Shown here: piece after piece, positions 1 through 8,162 of the stretch
Layout: every line of letters starts with the position of its first letter
How positions within the stretch are numbered: position 1 is the stretch's first letter
From: JABDJX01 sp039942715
GTDB lineage: Bacteria; Pseudomonadota; Alphaproteobacteria; Rhodobacterales; Rhodobacteraceae
Length of the DNA stretch: 64,000 nucleotides
Direction: 5' to 3'
NCBI GenBank assembly: GCA_039942715.1
Contig: JBDVBY010000006.1
Location: 434,001 to 498,000, forward strand
Notes under the pieces: generated by a model
Told to the model about the DNA's origin: nothing
Databases searched by the model: none
Seen by the model: only the letters and a program-made list of their open reading frames with translations
Translations under genes and position numbers: made by a program

Positions 1-2
1 AG

Positions 3-638
3 TCAGTCAGCGATGAGTTTGGCGTCAAAGCCATTCCCGTCGCATCTGATGTTTCAACCAAAGATGGATGCGATGCCATCATCAACGCTGCAGAAACAGC
101 GGGCGGAGCGGACATCTTTGTCTCAAACGCAGGCACTGGATCAAACGAGACGGTTGCAGAGGCGAGCGACGAAAAGTGGGCAAGCTATTGGGATTTGCAT
201 GTCATGGCCGCCGTACGCTTGTCGCGAGGCCTTGCCAATCAGATGGATGCCAAAGGCGGCGGCGCCATGCTGATGAACGCCTCGATCTGTGCGGTGCAGC
301 CGCTTTGGTACGAACCGATTTACAACACCTCCAAGGCCGCCCTGCTCATGTTCGGCAAGTGTCTCTCGACAGAAATGATCAAACGCAACATCCGGGTGAA
401 CACGGTTAATCCTGGTCTGATCCGCACGCCTGACTGGGAAAACACTGCGAAAGAGTTACGTGGCGACGACTGGGAAGCTTATTTGCAGGAAGTCGCAGAT
501 GAACATGCCGACATCAAACGCTTTGGCACAGTGGAAGAACTGGCGGATTTTTGTGTCTTCCTGTGCAGTCCGCGCGCGTCGTACTCGGTGGGCTCAGTCT
601 ATCAGGTGGACGGCGGCATGCTTAAGTCAGCATCCTAG
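3..638 (+). CDS. SDR family oxidoreductase, 5' end outside the window
   Basis: This is a short-chain dehydrogenase/reductase missing its N-terminal dinucleotide-binding segment because the window starts inside the gene. The open frame runs from base 3 to a TAG at 636-638. Visible family marks are SNAG (the NNAG motif of the Rossmann fold), the active-site YNTSKAA (YxxxK) preceded by a Ser-containing strand, the PG turn in VNPGLIRTP, and the usual C-terminal VDGG. The substrate cannot be told. It converges on the nagA operon with only a 16-bp gap, so it may belong to the same sugar locus, acting on a hydroxy or keto sugar intermediate; that is inference. Confidence 0.9.
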   Translation, partial: SVSDEFGVKAIPVASDVSTKDGCDAIINAAETAGGADIFVSNAGTGSNETVAEASDEKWASYWDLHVMAAVRLSRGLANQMDAKGGGAMLMNASICAVQPLWYEPIYNTSKAALLMFGKCLSTEMIKRNIRVNTVNPGLIRTPDWENTAKELRGDDWEAYLQEVADEHADIKRFGTVEELADFCVFLCSPRASYSVGSVYQVDGGMLKSAS

Positions 639-654
639 CTAGGTGTCGACAGCG

Positions 655-1785
655 TTAGAGGCTTACAACGTCGCGAAAGTCTGCAGCCATCCAAATGGCA
701 TTCGCATTGGCGCCTTTTGTGAAATGCCCAAAACCCATTGGCTCTTTCAGCACTTCCGCAGGCGCACTGGTTGCCATGCGAAAAGCGCGCTCCGGTGAAA
801 TGCCTACGTTCTGAACAAGGTTGGATATTGCCTGTGTCAGCACAAGATCCGCACCCGCCAAAGTGCCATCTTCCAAGGTCAGCCGCCCATTTTGCCGCAA
901 AACCCGACGCCCGTTCAATTGAAACTCTGTTATGTGCGAGCCGACCGGCGACATTGCGTCGGTCACCAAGAAAATCTCGCCCGGCCCTTGCTTGGCCGCC
1001 AAAGCAACGCTCATGGAATTTGAATGCACATGGATTTCATCTGCAATGAGACCTGCCGATATTTTACCCGCCGCTAAGGTTGCACCAACAAGGCCGGGTG
1101 CGCGACCGGTCAACTGGCTCATGGCGTTAAACAAATGCGTGACACAGCGCGCGCCAGCGGCAAACGCAACTTGTGCTTGTTCCAATGTGCAGTCGCTATG
1201 GCCCAACGAGACAACGATGCCCGCCTTAGACAGACGATTGATTTGAGCGGGCGTCACGCTTTCTGGTGCCACTGTGACCATCACATTGGGCAAACGCTTG
1301 GCAGCATCTAACAAGAAGGCCTCGTCCGGCTCCGCCATGGCGCGAATAAGCATTGGGTCATGCGCGCCTTTGCGGGCAAGCGACAGATGCGGCCCCTCAA
1401 GATGGATACCAACAATGCCCGGGATATTTTGGGCAATCGCCTGCTCGACCGCCTCTACCGCAGCGCGTGTTCGCTCCGGTGTGTCAGTGATCAACGTTGG
1501 CAAGAACGCGCGCGTGCCGACCGTTGCGTGCGCTTTGGCCATCTCAGCCAGACCGTTTATCGATGTGTCTTCGTTGAAAAGCACACCGCCGCCACCATTC
1601 ACTTGCAGATCGACAAAACCGGGCAAAACCGTTCCGCCGTCCAAGTTTTTCCTCTCGCAGCCCGTTGGTATTTCTGAAGCTGGTACAATCGCCTGAATGG
1701 TTTCGCCGTTCAAAACAAGCGCGTGGTTTTCACGTAAATTCACACCGTCAAAAATACTGGCTCCAACCAGCGCGCGCATGCTCAT
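655..1785 (-). CDS. nagA: N-acetylglucosamine-6-phosphate deacetylase
   Basis: NagA is an amidohydrolase-fold enzyme that hydrolyses GlcNAc-6-phosphate to glucosamine-6-phosphate and acetate. The 376-residue length matches the family. Visible marks are PGFVDLQVNGGGG near residue 60, the HLEGPHL metal-ligand segment, SLGHSD, the THLFNAM segment with its metal-binding His, and LVTDAMSP carrying the catalytic Asp. The start codon overlaps the stop of the upstream kinase gene (ATGA), so the two are translationally coupled. It is the last gene of the minus-strand sugar operon. In this company a deacetylase acting on another N-acetylated sugar is possible. Confidence 0.93.
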   Translation of the reverse strand: MSMRALVGASIFDGVNLRENHALVLNGETIQAIVPASEIPTGCERKNLDGGTVLPGFVDLQVNGGGGVLFNEDTSINGLAEMAKAHATVGTRAFLPTLITDTPERTRAAVEAVEQAIAQNIPGIVGIHLEGPHLSLARKGAHDPMLIRAMAEPDEAFLLDAAKRLPNVMVTVAPESVTPAQINRLSKAGIVVSLGHSDCTLEQAQVAFAAGARCVTHLFNAMSQLTGRAPGLVGATLAAGKISAGLIADEIHVHSNSMSVALAAKQGPGEIFLVTDAMSPVGSHITEFQLNGRRVLRQNGRLTLEDGTLAGADLVLTQAISNLVQNVGISPERAFRMATSAPAEVLKEPMGFGHFTKGANANAIWMAADFRDVVSL

Positions 1786-2678
1786 ACTTGCGCACTCCTC
1801 AGAGCCTCAAGGTGTTGCTTTGCCAGCGTCAAAGCCCCATCAAGTGATGTTCCCAAAGGTTTTTGCACACGTGCAGCATAGTGCGCTGCCAGATAATCTT
1901 TGTAATGCGGCCCTACCCCACCAGACAAGCACATGACGCTGTCCTTTTCTAGCTGGGCAGCATCAAAACAGGAATTCAGGTAAGCGGCTCCTTCGCGCAT
2001 CAGATGGCGCGCATTGGTATCCCCCGCCACCGCAAATTCGACAATTGCGCGGGCAGCTTTTGCATAGTCCTGAGGCGTGGCCTTGCGCGCAAAAGCAACC
2101 ATCATGGCCAGATCATCTTCGTGTTGAGACAAAATCTGGCGCGTCAGATCCGAATGCGCAATCAGACCGTCGTGGGCAAGTACACAGCGTCGATAGGCTT
2201 CTTGTCCCAGCCAAGCACCGGAGGCTTGGTCAGAAATCTGCGCGCCCCATCCACCAAATGTGCGTGTCCCCGAAGCATCTCGCGCTGCGACGATTGTGCC
2301 TGTGCCAATAGCTGCCAGCACGCCGTAGCCATCACTCAAAGCCCCAACCAGGGCCGTTTTGCAATCATCGGTAACAACCACGGTGGAAAACGGCATCGCC
2401 GCCGCTACCGCATCTTCATCTGCTTTGGATATCGCGCCCGCAAGACCCAGATGTGCAATACCAGATTTCAACGCTGCATCTGATATGCCGCAATCCTGTG
2501 CGCATCTGGCAATCGCCTCGCGCACGTTTGCAATGGCCTGATTGCGATCCGAGGTTACATTTGCCGGACCGCCTGAAACCTCGCCAATGCGATTGCCGTT
2601 GCTGTCGCAAACAGCGACCCGACAGCCACTTCCGCCGCCATCGACGCCAAAAAACATGTGTTGATCCGCATGACCCAT
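1782..2678 (-). CDS. BadF/BadG/BcrA/BcrD-type ATPase, probable N-acetylglucosamine kinase
   Basis: This 298-residue protein has the ASKHA fold of the BadF/BcrA group, which includes eukaryotic-type GlcNAc kinases. The N-terminal phosphate-1 loop is VDGGGSGCRVAVCD, the second phosphate region is AAIGTGTIVAAR, followed by FGGWGAQISDQASGAWLG, and an adenosine motif CLSGGVG lies near the C terminus. Coupling by ATGA overlap to nagA supports phosphorylation of an amino sugar before deacetylation. The start is uncertain: an internal ATG at 2657 would also give a complete domain, and neither site has a clear ribosome binding site. Confidence 0.85.
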   Translation of the reverse strand: MGHADQHMFFGVDGGGSGCRVAVCDSNGNRIGEVSGGPANVTSDRNQAIANVREAIARCAQDCGISDAALKSGIAHLGLAGAISKADEDAVAAAMPFSTVVVTDDCKTALVGALSDGYGVLAAIGTGTIVAARDASGTRTFGGWGAQISDQASGAWLGQEAYRRCVLAHDGLIAHSDLTRQILSQHEDDLAMMVAFARKATPQDYAKAARAIVEFAVAGDTNARHLMREGAAYLNSCFDAAQLEKDSVMCLSGGVGPHYKDYLAAHYAARVQKPLGTSLDGALTLAKQHLEALRSAQV

Positions 2679-2805
2679 CAGATACGCCTATCATACCTAT
2701 TTCACGTCTAAAATCCCAACTGCAGCGTAACAGGTTTCCCGCACATCACGCACCAGCTCCCACAGGCTATATCCAACGATGCGAAATGACCTGGCTGGCT
2801 ATTGG

Positions 2806-3468
2806 TTATTTGTCTGACGATATTGCAGGCTGGCCATAGCTTTCGCGGAACCACTTATAGCAATGCTTGATCTCGTCTGCTGGAAGTTCGTCCACCGGCC
2901 CGCGCGTCATAGCGAGATGCACGGTCTTCGCCGCTTCTTCCAAATACATCGCAATCGACGTCGATTGCGTGGCGGACGTACCCATGGTGAAGACGCCGTG
3001 TGCTTTGATCAGGACAGCCCACCCGCCTTCTGCGGTTTTCACAATTGCTTCGCCCATTTCAACAAAACTTGGCGAGGTGTAAGGCGCACAAGGCACGTCG
3101 CGCCCCAAAAAGTGCGTGATCGGCGTGAGCACTGCCGGGATACGCTCGCCACGCGCTGCAAAGCTGGTGGCATAAGGAGAATGGGTGTGGGTTATTCCGA
3201 ATACATCAGGGCGATGCTTGTAAATATAACGGTGTACGCCTGTGTCCACGGAAGGTTCCATATGCCCTTCAACAACTTTGCCATCAGGATCGACAACGAC
3301 CATCGTCTCAGGGGTAAGTTTGGCAAATTTCACTCCCGATGGTTTGATCACAATCAGCCCGGTGTCTGGATCGCGCGCGGAAACATTGCCCCCTGACCCC
3401 ACGACCAGACCAGCCTCGGGCAACTCGTGGTTTTGCGCGCAAACTTCTTCTTTCAGTGCTTCAAGCAT
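2806..3468 (-). CDS. Class II aldolase/adducin family protein
   Basis: This is a zinc-dependent class II aldolase-fold protein (fuculose-phosphate aldolase, ribulose-phosphate epimerase, OtnC-type decarboxylase group), 220 residues from the chosen ATG. It shows GSGGNVSAR and IKPSG for phosphate binding, the zinc ligands in THTHSPYA, and the third His in KAHGVF. The catalytic acid position appears as Asp in PSVDTG instead of the usual Glu. The frame is open to 3507, but the ATG at 3468 is preferred: it gives a normal length, follows a purine-rich stretch, and overlaps the upstream dehydrogenase by 8 bp. It probably cleaves or decarboxylates a phosphorylated sugar made by the FGGY kinase of the same operon. 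Confidence 0.85.
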   Translation of the reverse strand: MLEALKEEVCAQNHELPEAGLVVGSGGNVSARDPDTGLIVIKPSGVKFAKLTPETMVVVDPDGKVVEGHMEPSVDTGVHRYIYKHRPDVFGITHTHSPYATSFAARGERIPAVLTPITHFLGRDVPCAPYTSPSFVEMGEAIVKTAEGGWAVLIKAHGVFTMGTSATQSTSIAMYLEEAAKTVHLAMTRGPVDELPADEIKHCYKWFRESYGQPAISSDK

Positions 3469-4522
3469 CCTGGTGCCCTTTCGGAATCCCGTGCGGATAA
3501 ACGACAATTTTCAACGATTCTTGCGCCTCGACCAACAGACGAAACGCCTCGGCGCTGTCTTTGATATCAAAGGTGTCTGTGATCGTCGCCTTGGCATTAA
3601 CGCGACCGGATTCCAGCAGTCTGAAATAGCTGTAAGTGTCTGTATGATCTGAAGAATATTTTGATGTCACCGTGATCTCGTCCATGTAGGATGTGAACCC
3701 ATCGCGCGTCCATTCTTCGCCCGGTTCAAGTGGTGCCCCAAGGTGCAACGTGCCGCCAACGCCGACAAGTGTTTCAGCCAATTTCCAAGCGTCGGCAAAG
3801 GGCGCAACCACGACCACCGTATCCGCCAAACGCCCATTGTTGTGCGCTTTCACTGACTCCCCTGCGTCCTCGGTCTTGGGGTTTATCACATGGGTTGCGC
3901 CCAATTCTTTTGCCTTGGCCAAACGCCAATCCGAGAAATCCAAGGCGATGACTTTGCCTGCCCCGAAGAATGGCGCGAGGTGCACAAACCCCTGCCCCAT
4001 GAACCCGGCACCAACCACAGCGACCGTATCACCAAGCTGAATATTGCAGTGCTTCAAACCGCCAACAACACAAGACCAAGGCTCTATCGTTGTCGCTTCT
4101 TCATTGCTGATGTGATCAGGGATTCGATGCGTATCCATCATCAGATGCTGACCCGTAACGCGAAAATATTCGCAAACCCCGCCGGGATCGAGCTTCATCG
4201 ATTTGTAAAACGGATCGCGCGTAAAGCGCCCGCGCAAGGCCAGATGTGAATTCACGCGGCCCACATGGTGGTTCACAAAAAGACGCTCTCCGACCTTATA
4301 GTCCGTGACGTTCGCGCCGACCTCGGCCACCTCGCCGACCGGTTCGTGACCCAGAACTTTGGGCTCGCCGCTCTTGTACCACGTCAGCGTTTCACCACCG
4401 CAAAGCCCGCACGCCAGCGTCTTGAGCAAGATATCATCCGGGCCGATTTCAGGTACTGGGCGTTCTTCAATACGGATGTCATCAATCGCGTGATAGACAG
4501 CCGCTTTCATCATGTTGTTCAT
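3461..4522 (-). CDS. Medium-chain zinc-binding alcohol dehydrogenase
   Basis: This is a 353-residue MDR-family dehydrogenase oxidising or reducing a polyol or sugar with NAD(P). It has the GroES-like N-terminal domain with the catalytic-zinc segments CGLCGGE and GHEPVGE, then a Rossmann domain with VVGAGFMGQG and an Asp at the end of strand 2 (ALDFSD), suggesting NAD preference. The loop that usually holds four structural-zinc cysteines lacks them, so only the catalytic zinc is expected. It starts with an ATGA overlap on the FGGY kinase stop and overlaps the aldolase start, so the three are one transcript. The substrate is unknown. Confidence 0.88.
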   Translation of the reverse strand: MNNMMKAAVYHAIDDIRIEERPVPEIGPDDILLKTLACGLCGGETLTWYKSGEPKVLGHEPVGEVAEVGANVTDYKVGERLFVNHHVGRVNSHLALRGRFTRDPFYKSMKLDPGGVCEYFRVTGQHLMMDTHRIPDHISNEEATTIEPWSCVVGGLKHCNIQLGDTVAVVGAGFMGQGFVHLAPFFGAGKVIALDFSDWRLAKAKELGATHVINPKTEDAGESVKAHNNGRLADTVVVVAPFADAWKLAETLVGVGGTLHLGAPLEPGEEWTRDGFTSYMDEITVTSKYSSDHTDTYSYFRLLESGRVNAKATITDTFDIKDSAEAFRLLVEAQESLKIVVYPHGIPKGHQDA

Positions 4523-6009
4523 TTTTGGGTCCCCATGGCCGCCCAGATCGCGCGGCTTGCCTCGACCGCTTTCAGGTAAGTTTCGTAAAGTGCTGTGTAG
4601 GTTGCGCGCGTCTCGGCATTTGGGTCAAACTCATCGAACGCCTCATCGCGTTCAACGCTAAGCGGTTCCATCGCCCCGGCTGCAGCCGCGCCATACTGGG
4701 CAGCCCCCCAAAGCCCGTGATCTTCGGCGGCATTGGCAAGGATTGTCACGCCCAGGATATCCGCAACAATCTGGCACCATAACGCATTGCGCGCACCACC
4801 TCCGGTCAACACGACCCGTTTTGGGGCATTAGCCCCGGAGGCTTTTAAACAGTGAAGCAAACTTAGGGCTGTGCCCTCCATAACCGCGCATGCCAAATCG
4901 GCTTTGGTCGTACTGGCGCGCATGCCGTGAAACGATGCGGCAGCGTCTGGCGCTACGAAGGGCGCGCGCTCGCCGGTGAGGAAAGGTAGGAACAGAACGC
5001 CGTTTGCGCCCGGCGGCACGTCTTGCGCAGCCGCATTGATCTTGGCCGCAATGTCTGCTGCGTCTTCGCCGCCAAAGCTGTTGGGGTGCAGGGCCGCAAA
5101 CCAGTCAAAAGCAGAGGCACCCGACTGTGGAGCTAACCCTCTGATCCAGTTGCTATTAAACGGATGATGCAAGGTGGCCGCCAGAGGAGGTTTGGTGAAG
5201 AGCTCAGGTTCGGTCACGTATGTCAGCACCGCTGTTGTCCCCAAAATGAGGCACATGTCGCCGGGTTCGGCCACGCCCAGACCTGTCATCATTGCCGTCA
5301 CATCAGAGGAACCGCGCGCCACGGGAATTTCCGGCAAACCAATATCTTCGCTCAGCGTTCCAGCCAATGCTGTTGAATAATCTGGATTTGGCAGTTTCCG
5401 CGTCATATCCGGCAAACCGAGGGCACGGAAAACTTGCGAAGCGTAGGTTTTAGTTTCCAAATCCATGAACGGAATTGTCGCGTCACTAAAATCCGTTCCG
5501 ATGTTGCCGGTAAGCTTATAGACGATCCAGTCTTTCGCGCACAAAATATGCGCCACCTTTTCAAACGCCTCGCGCTCATTGTCGTACACCCAACGCAAGG
5601 CAGCGCCAGATGCACCGGGCCAAATCGCGGTGCGGCTATATCTGCTGATCTCATCAGAGGTGCCATCATCCGTCCAAACCTGAACATAGGCAGTGGCGCG
5701 GGCATCGTTCCAAAGGATAGCATTGCGAACCGGCCTGTGATCCCTGTCCAACATCCAAAGCCCATCGCCCTGCCCGCACACGCCGATGGAGTGCACAGCA
5801 TTAGGATCAACCTGCGCCACAACGTTAACCAAACAGTCGCGCGCCGCATCCCAAACGGTATCCATCGAAAGCTCTGACCAACCATCATTTGAGCGCTCAA
5901 CCGTCACGTCTTGTCGGGCTTGTGCAACCTGTGCACCATTTGCGCAAAAGGCAGCCGCTTTGACAGCGGTCGTTCCGATATCCAACCCTATGAAGAGCTT
6001 TTCGGCCAC
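4519..6009 (-). CDS. FGGY-family carbohydrate kinase
   Basis: This ATP-dependent sugar kinase resembles L-xylulose/xylulokinase-type FGGY proteins. It shows FIGLDIGTTAVK as the phosphate-1 loop, GQGDGLW, ILWNDAR, a TDFSDAT segment, the second-domain ILGTTAVL, and VLTGGGARNALWCQI near the FGGY signature. The frame extends to an ATG at 6117, but the GTG at 6009 is the better start: a GAGGAGG lies 5 bases upstream and the protein then begins directly before the first strand, giving 496 residues, typical of the family. It is first in the minus-strand operon and divergent from the transketolase genes. Candidate substrates are ketopentoses or a branched ketose such as apulose; this is inferred from context only. 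Confidence 0.9.
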   Translation of the reverse strand: MAEKLFIGLDIGTTAVKAAAFCANGAQVAQARQDVTVERSNDGWSELSMDTVWDAARDCLVNVVAQVDPNAVHSIGVCGQGDGLWMLDRDHRPVRNAILWNDARATAYVQVWTDDGTSDEISRYSRTAIWPGASGAALRWVYDNEREAFEKVAHILCAKDWIVYKLTGNIGTDFSDATIPFMDLETKTYASQVFRALGLPDMTRKLPNPDYSTALAGTLSEDIGLPEIPVARGSSDVTAMMTGLGVAEPGDMCLILGTTAVLTYVTEPELFTKPPLAATLHHPFNSNWIRGLAPQSGASAFDWFAALHPNSFGGEDAADIAAKINAAAQDVPPGANGVLFLPFLTGERAPFVAPDAAASFHGMRASTTKADLACAVMEGTALSLLHCLKASGANAPKRVVLTGGGARNALWCQIVADILGVTILANAAEDHGLWGAAQYGAAAAGAMEPLSVERDEAFDEFDPNAETRATYTALYETYLKAVEASRAIWAAMGTQK

Positions 6010-6216
6010 GCGATCCTCCTCATACGTTGCCTTGAACACGCCGTCTCTGGCCTTAAACATAAAAGAACTAACGCAAAGGTGGAAGGCGCATAACGGCCTT
6101 AAGGCCCCTGAACACAACCAAAAAAGTGCGGTTGATCGCGCGCAGAACTTATGGATAATATCTCCTTAAGTTGCTTACCTTAGAGATTTTCGTCGAATTG
6201 CAGGGGAGCAATTTTC
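6010..6216. promoter_or_regulatory. Divergent promoter region with 12-bp palindrome
   Basis: This 207-bp gap between the FGGY kinase (minus) and transketolase A (plus) must hold both promoters. A perfect palindrome GGCCTTAAGGCC lies at 6095-6106, and CTTAAG recurs near 6164. It is a candidate operator for a sugar-responsive repressor, but no regulator gene is in view nearby. No confident -35/-10 pair was assigned. Confidence 0.45.
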
Positions 6217-7161
6217 ATGTCCTTTTCCGGCTCTAATGTCAAAACCACAGAAGAGATTGCTTTGGGTATCCGGCGTCGTGTTTTCGAGCACGCGATGCGC
6301 AACAATGGTGGGTACTTGTCGCAAGCATGTTCGGCAGCAGAGCAGCTCGCGTGGCTCTACAACGAAGAATTGAACCTTGGGGCGCCAACCCTGCCGATGA
6401 TCCCTAAACCTTTTGGCGGCGTGCCAAGCGCGGACAATCCAACTTATCACACCGGTGCGGGCTACAACGGCCCCGCGCACCCTGATTTGGACCGTCTTTT
6501 CATTGCGCCTGCGCATTATGCTTTGGTCGCCTATGCCACGCTAATTGAAGTTGGACGCATGGCTCCGGAGGGATTGGAGATGTTCAACAAGGACGGGTCC
6601 TCTGTCGAGATGATCGGGGCGGAACACTCGCCGGGCATGGAAGTGCACAACGGCACTTTGGGCATTGGCCTATCGACCGCAGCGGGTCTGGCTTGGGGGC
6701 GAAAACGGCGCGGCGAGACTGGCAAAGTCTGGGTCTACATGTCAGATGGCGAGGTGCAGGAAGGCCAGACTTGGGAAGCGATTCAATGCTGCGCACATCA
6801 CCGGATCGACAACGTGAAAGCGATCATGGATGTGAACCGTCAACAATGTGATGGGGCGATGAACTCGGTTATGGAGGCTGGCGATATCGCCGCCAAGATG
6901 GAACAGTTCGGCGCCAAAGTCGTCTGGGCCGATGCGCATAATCTCGATGAGATCCGCGCAGCAGCCCGTACACCCCACCGAGGCAAGCCTCTGATTATTC
7001 TTGCCAATTCATCTCCCTTTCGAGGCATGCCCACGTTGCAGGAGCGCTTTCCAAGGCTCCATTACGTACGCTTTAAATCCGAAAGGGAACGCGCGCGATA
7101 TAACGTGGAGATTGCCAAGTCGCTCAAAGTCGATCCGGTCAACTATGGAGGATCGCACTGA
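6217..7161 (+). CDS. Transketolase-like subunit A (N-terminal, thiamine-PP binding half)
   Basis: This 314-residue protein is the N-terminal half of a split transketolase. The ThDP-binding region reads SDGEVQEG followed about 25 residues later by VNRQQCDG, the usual GDG-x-N layout with Ser replacing the first Gly. HSPGMEVHNGTLG contains the conserved HxPG and substrate-site histidines. A GGGGAGC lies 8 bases before the ATG. It overlaps subunit B by one base. Split transketolases occur in specialised sugar pathways, including apulose-4-phosphate transketolase, as well as in DXP-synthase-like pairs. The nearby kinase and RuBisCO-like protein favour a sugar catabolic role. Confidence 0.88.
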   Translation: MSFSGSNVKTTEEIALGIRRRVFEHAMRNNGGYLSQACSAAEQLAWLYNEELNLGAPTLPMIPKPFGGVPSADNPTYHTGAGYNGPAHPDLDRLFIAPAHYALVAYATLIEVGRMAPEGLEMFNKDGSSVEMIGAEHSPGMEVHNGTLGIGLSTAAGLAWGRKRRGETGKVWVYMSDGEVQEGQTWEAIQCCAHHRIDNVKAIMDVNRQQCDGAMNSVMEAGDIAAKMEQFGAKVVWADAHNLDEIRAAARTPHRGKPLIILANSSPFRGMPTLQERFPRLHYVRFKSERERARYNVEIAKSLKVDPVNYGGSH

Positions 7162-8162
7162 TGGATATGGTCAACCGCCCCTATGAGCGCGCGTTTGAAA
7201 AACACGCTCTCGCCAACCCCGAAGTGCTGTGTCTTTCTGCCGATCTGACTTCGTCTTGCGAGATCGACATCTTCCGCGACAAACACCCCGAGCAGTTTCT
7301 AAGCTTAGGCATGGCCGAGCAAAACATGATGAGTTTCGCTGGTGGGTTAGGCCTTGCCGGGTTTCGTCCGTTCATCCACACGTTTGGCGTCTTTTGTTAT
7401 CGCCGCCCCTATGATCAGCTGATGGCCTCGATTGCTTATCCACGCAGAAAGGTGCGCATCATGGGGTTCTTGCCTGGCATAACAACGCCCGGAGGCATGA
7501 CCCATCAAGCCATTGAAGACATTAGCGTTATGCGTTCGATGCCGAACATGACCATTCTGGAAACGGGCGATGCCACCGAAGTGGAGAGCATCTGTGCTGC
7601 TGCTGACAGCATTGATGGACCGGTCTATTGTCGCGTGCTGCGCGGGTCTGTGCCGCGCCTGTTTGAGACGCCTATTGTCGTGGGGCAAATGCGCGCGGTC
7701 AGCCTTGGCAACGACGTTCTAATTGTTACTTCAGGGATCACCACCGAAGAAGCGATGCGCGCTACCAAAGCGCTCGAAACGGCAGGCGTATCTGTTCGCC
7801 ATTTGCATCTGAACACAATCAAACCCTTTAATGCCGCTGCCATGCTTGACCACATCAACAGTGTCAAAGGCGGCGTCATCACGCTTGAGAACCATGTCAC
7901 CGAAGGCGGCATCGGCTCGTTGATGGCCGAAATTATGGCCGACAATGGTGTAGGCAAACGGTTGATGCGTCTTGGGTTGAAAGACACCTATGCGCACGGC
8001 GGCAGTCGCGCTTATTTGATGCGCTTTTATGGCCTTGATGCGCTGGCATTGACCAAAGGAGTCGAAGCGCTGATGGGCCAGAAGTTCGGCATCACAGAAG
8101 ACGATTTGGCCGCTGCGCGTGTCGACGCGGTTCACTCTTTGGCAAAAGCAGAAGGACTGTAA
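7161..8162 (+). CDS. Transketolase-like subunit B (C-terminal half)
   Basis: This 333-residue protein is the partner half, with the pyrimidine-binding domain followed by the transketolase C-terminal domain. LGMAEQNMMSFAGGLG contains the catalytic Glu that activates ThDP, TFGVFCYRRPYDQL is the typical following segment, and the C-terminal domain holds TLENHVTEGGIGS. The ATG shares its A with the TGA of subunit A, and its own TAA shares a base with the start of the RuBisCO-like gene, so the three genes are tightly coupled. Together A and B should transfer a two-carbon unit between a phosphorylated ketose and an aldose acceptor. Confidence 0.88.
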   Translation: MDMVNRPYERAFEKHALANPEVLCLSADLTSSCEIDIFRDKHPEQFLSLGMAEQNMMSFAGGLGLAGFRPFIHTFGVFCYRRPYDQLMASIAYPRRKVRIMGFLPGITTPGGMTHQAIEDISVMRSMPNMTILETGDATEVESICAAADSIDGPVYCRVLRGSVPRLFETPIVVGQMRAVSLGNDVLIVTSGITTEEAMRATKALETAGVSVRHLHLNTIKPFNAAAMLDHINSVKGGVITLENHVTEGGIGSLMAEIMADNGVGKRLMRLGLKDTYAHGGSRAYLMRFYGLDALALTKGVEALMGQKFGITEDDLAAARVDAVHSLAKAEGL

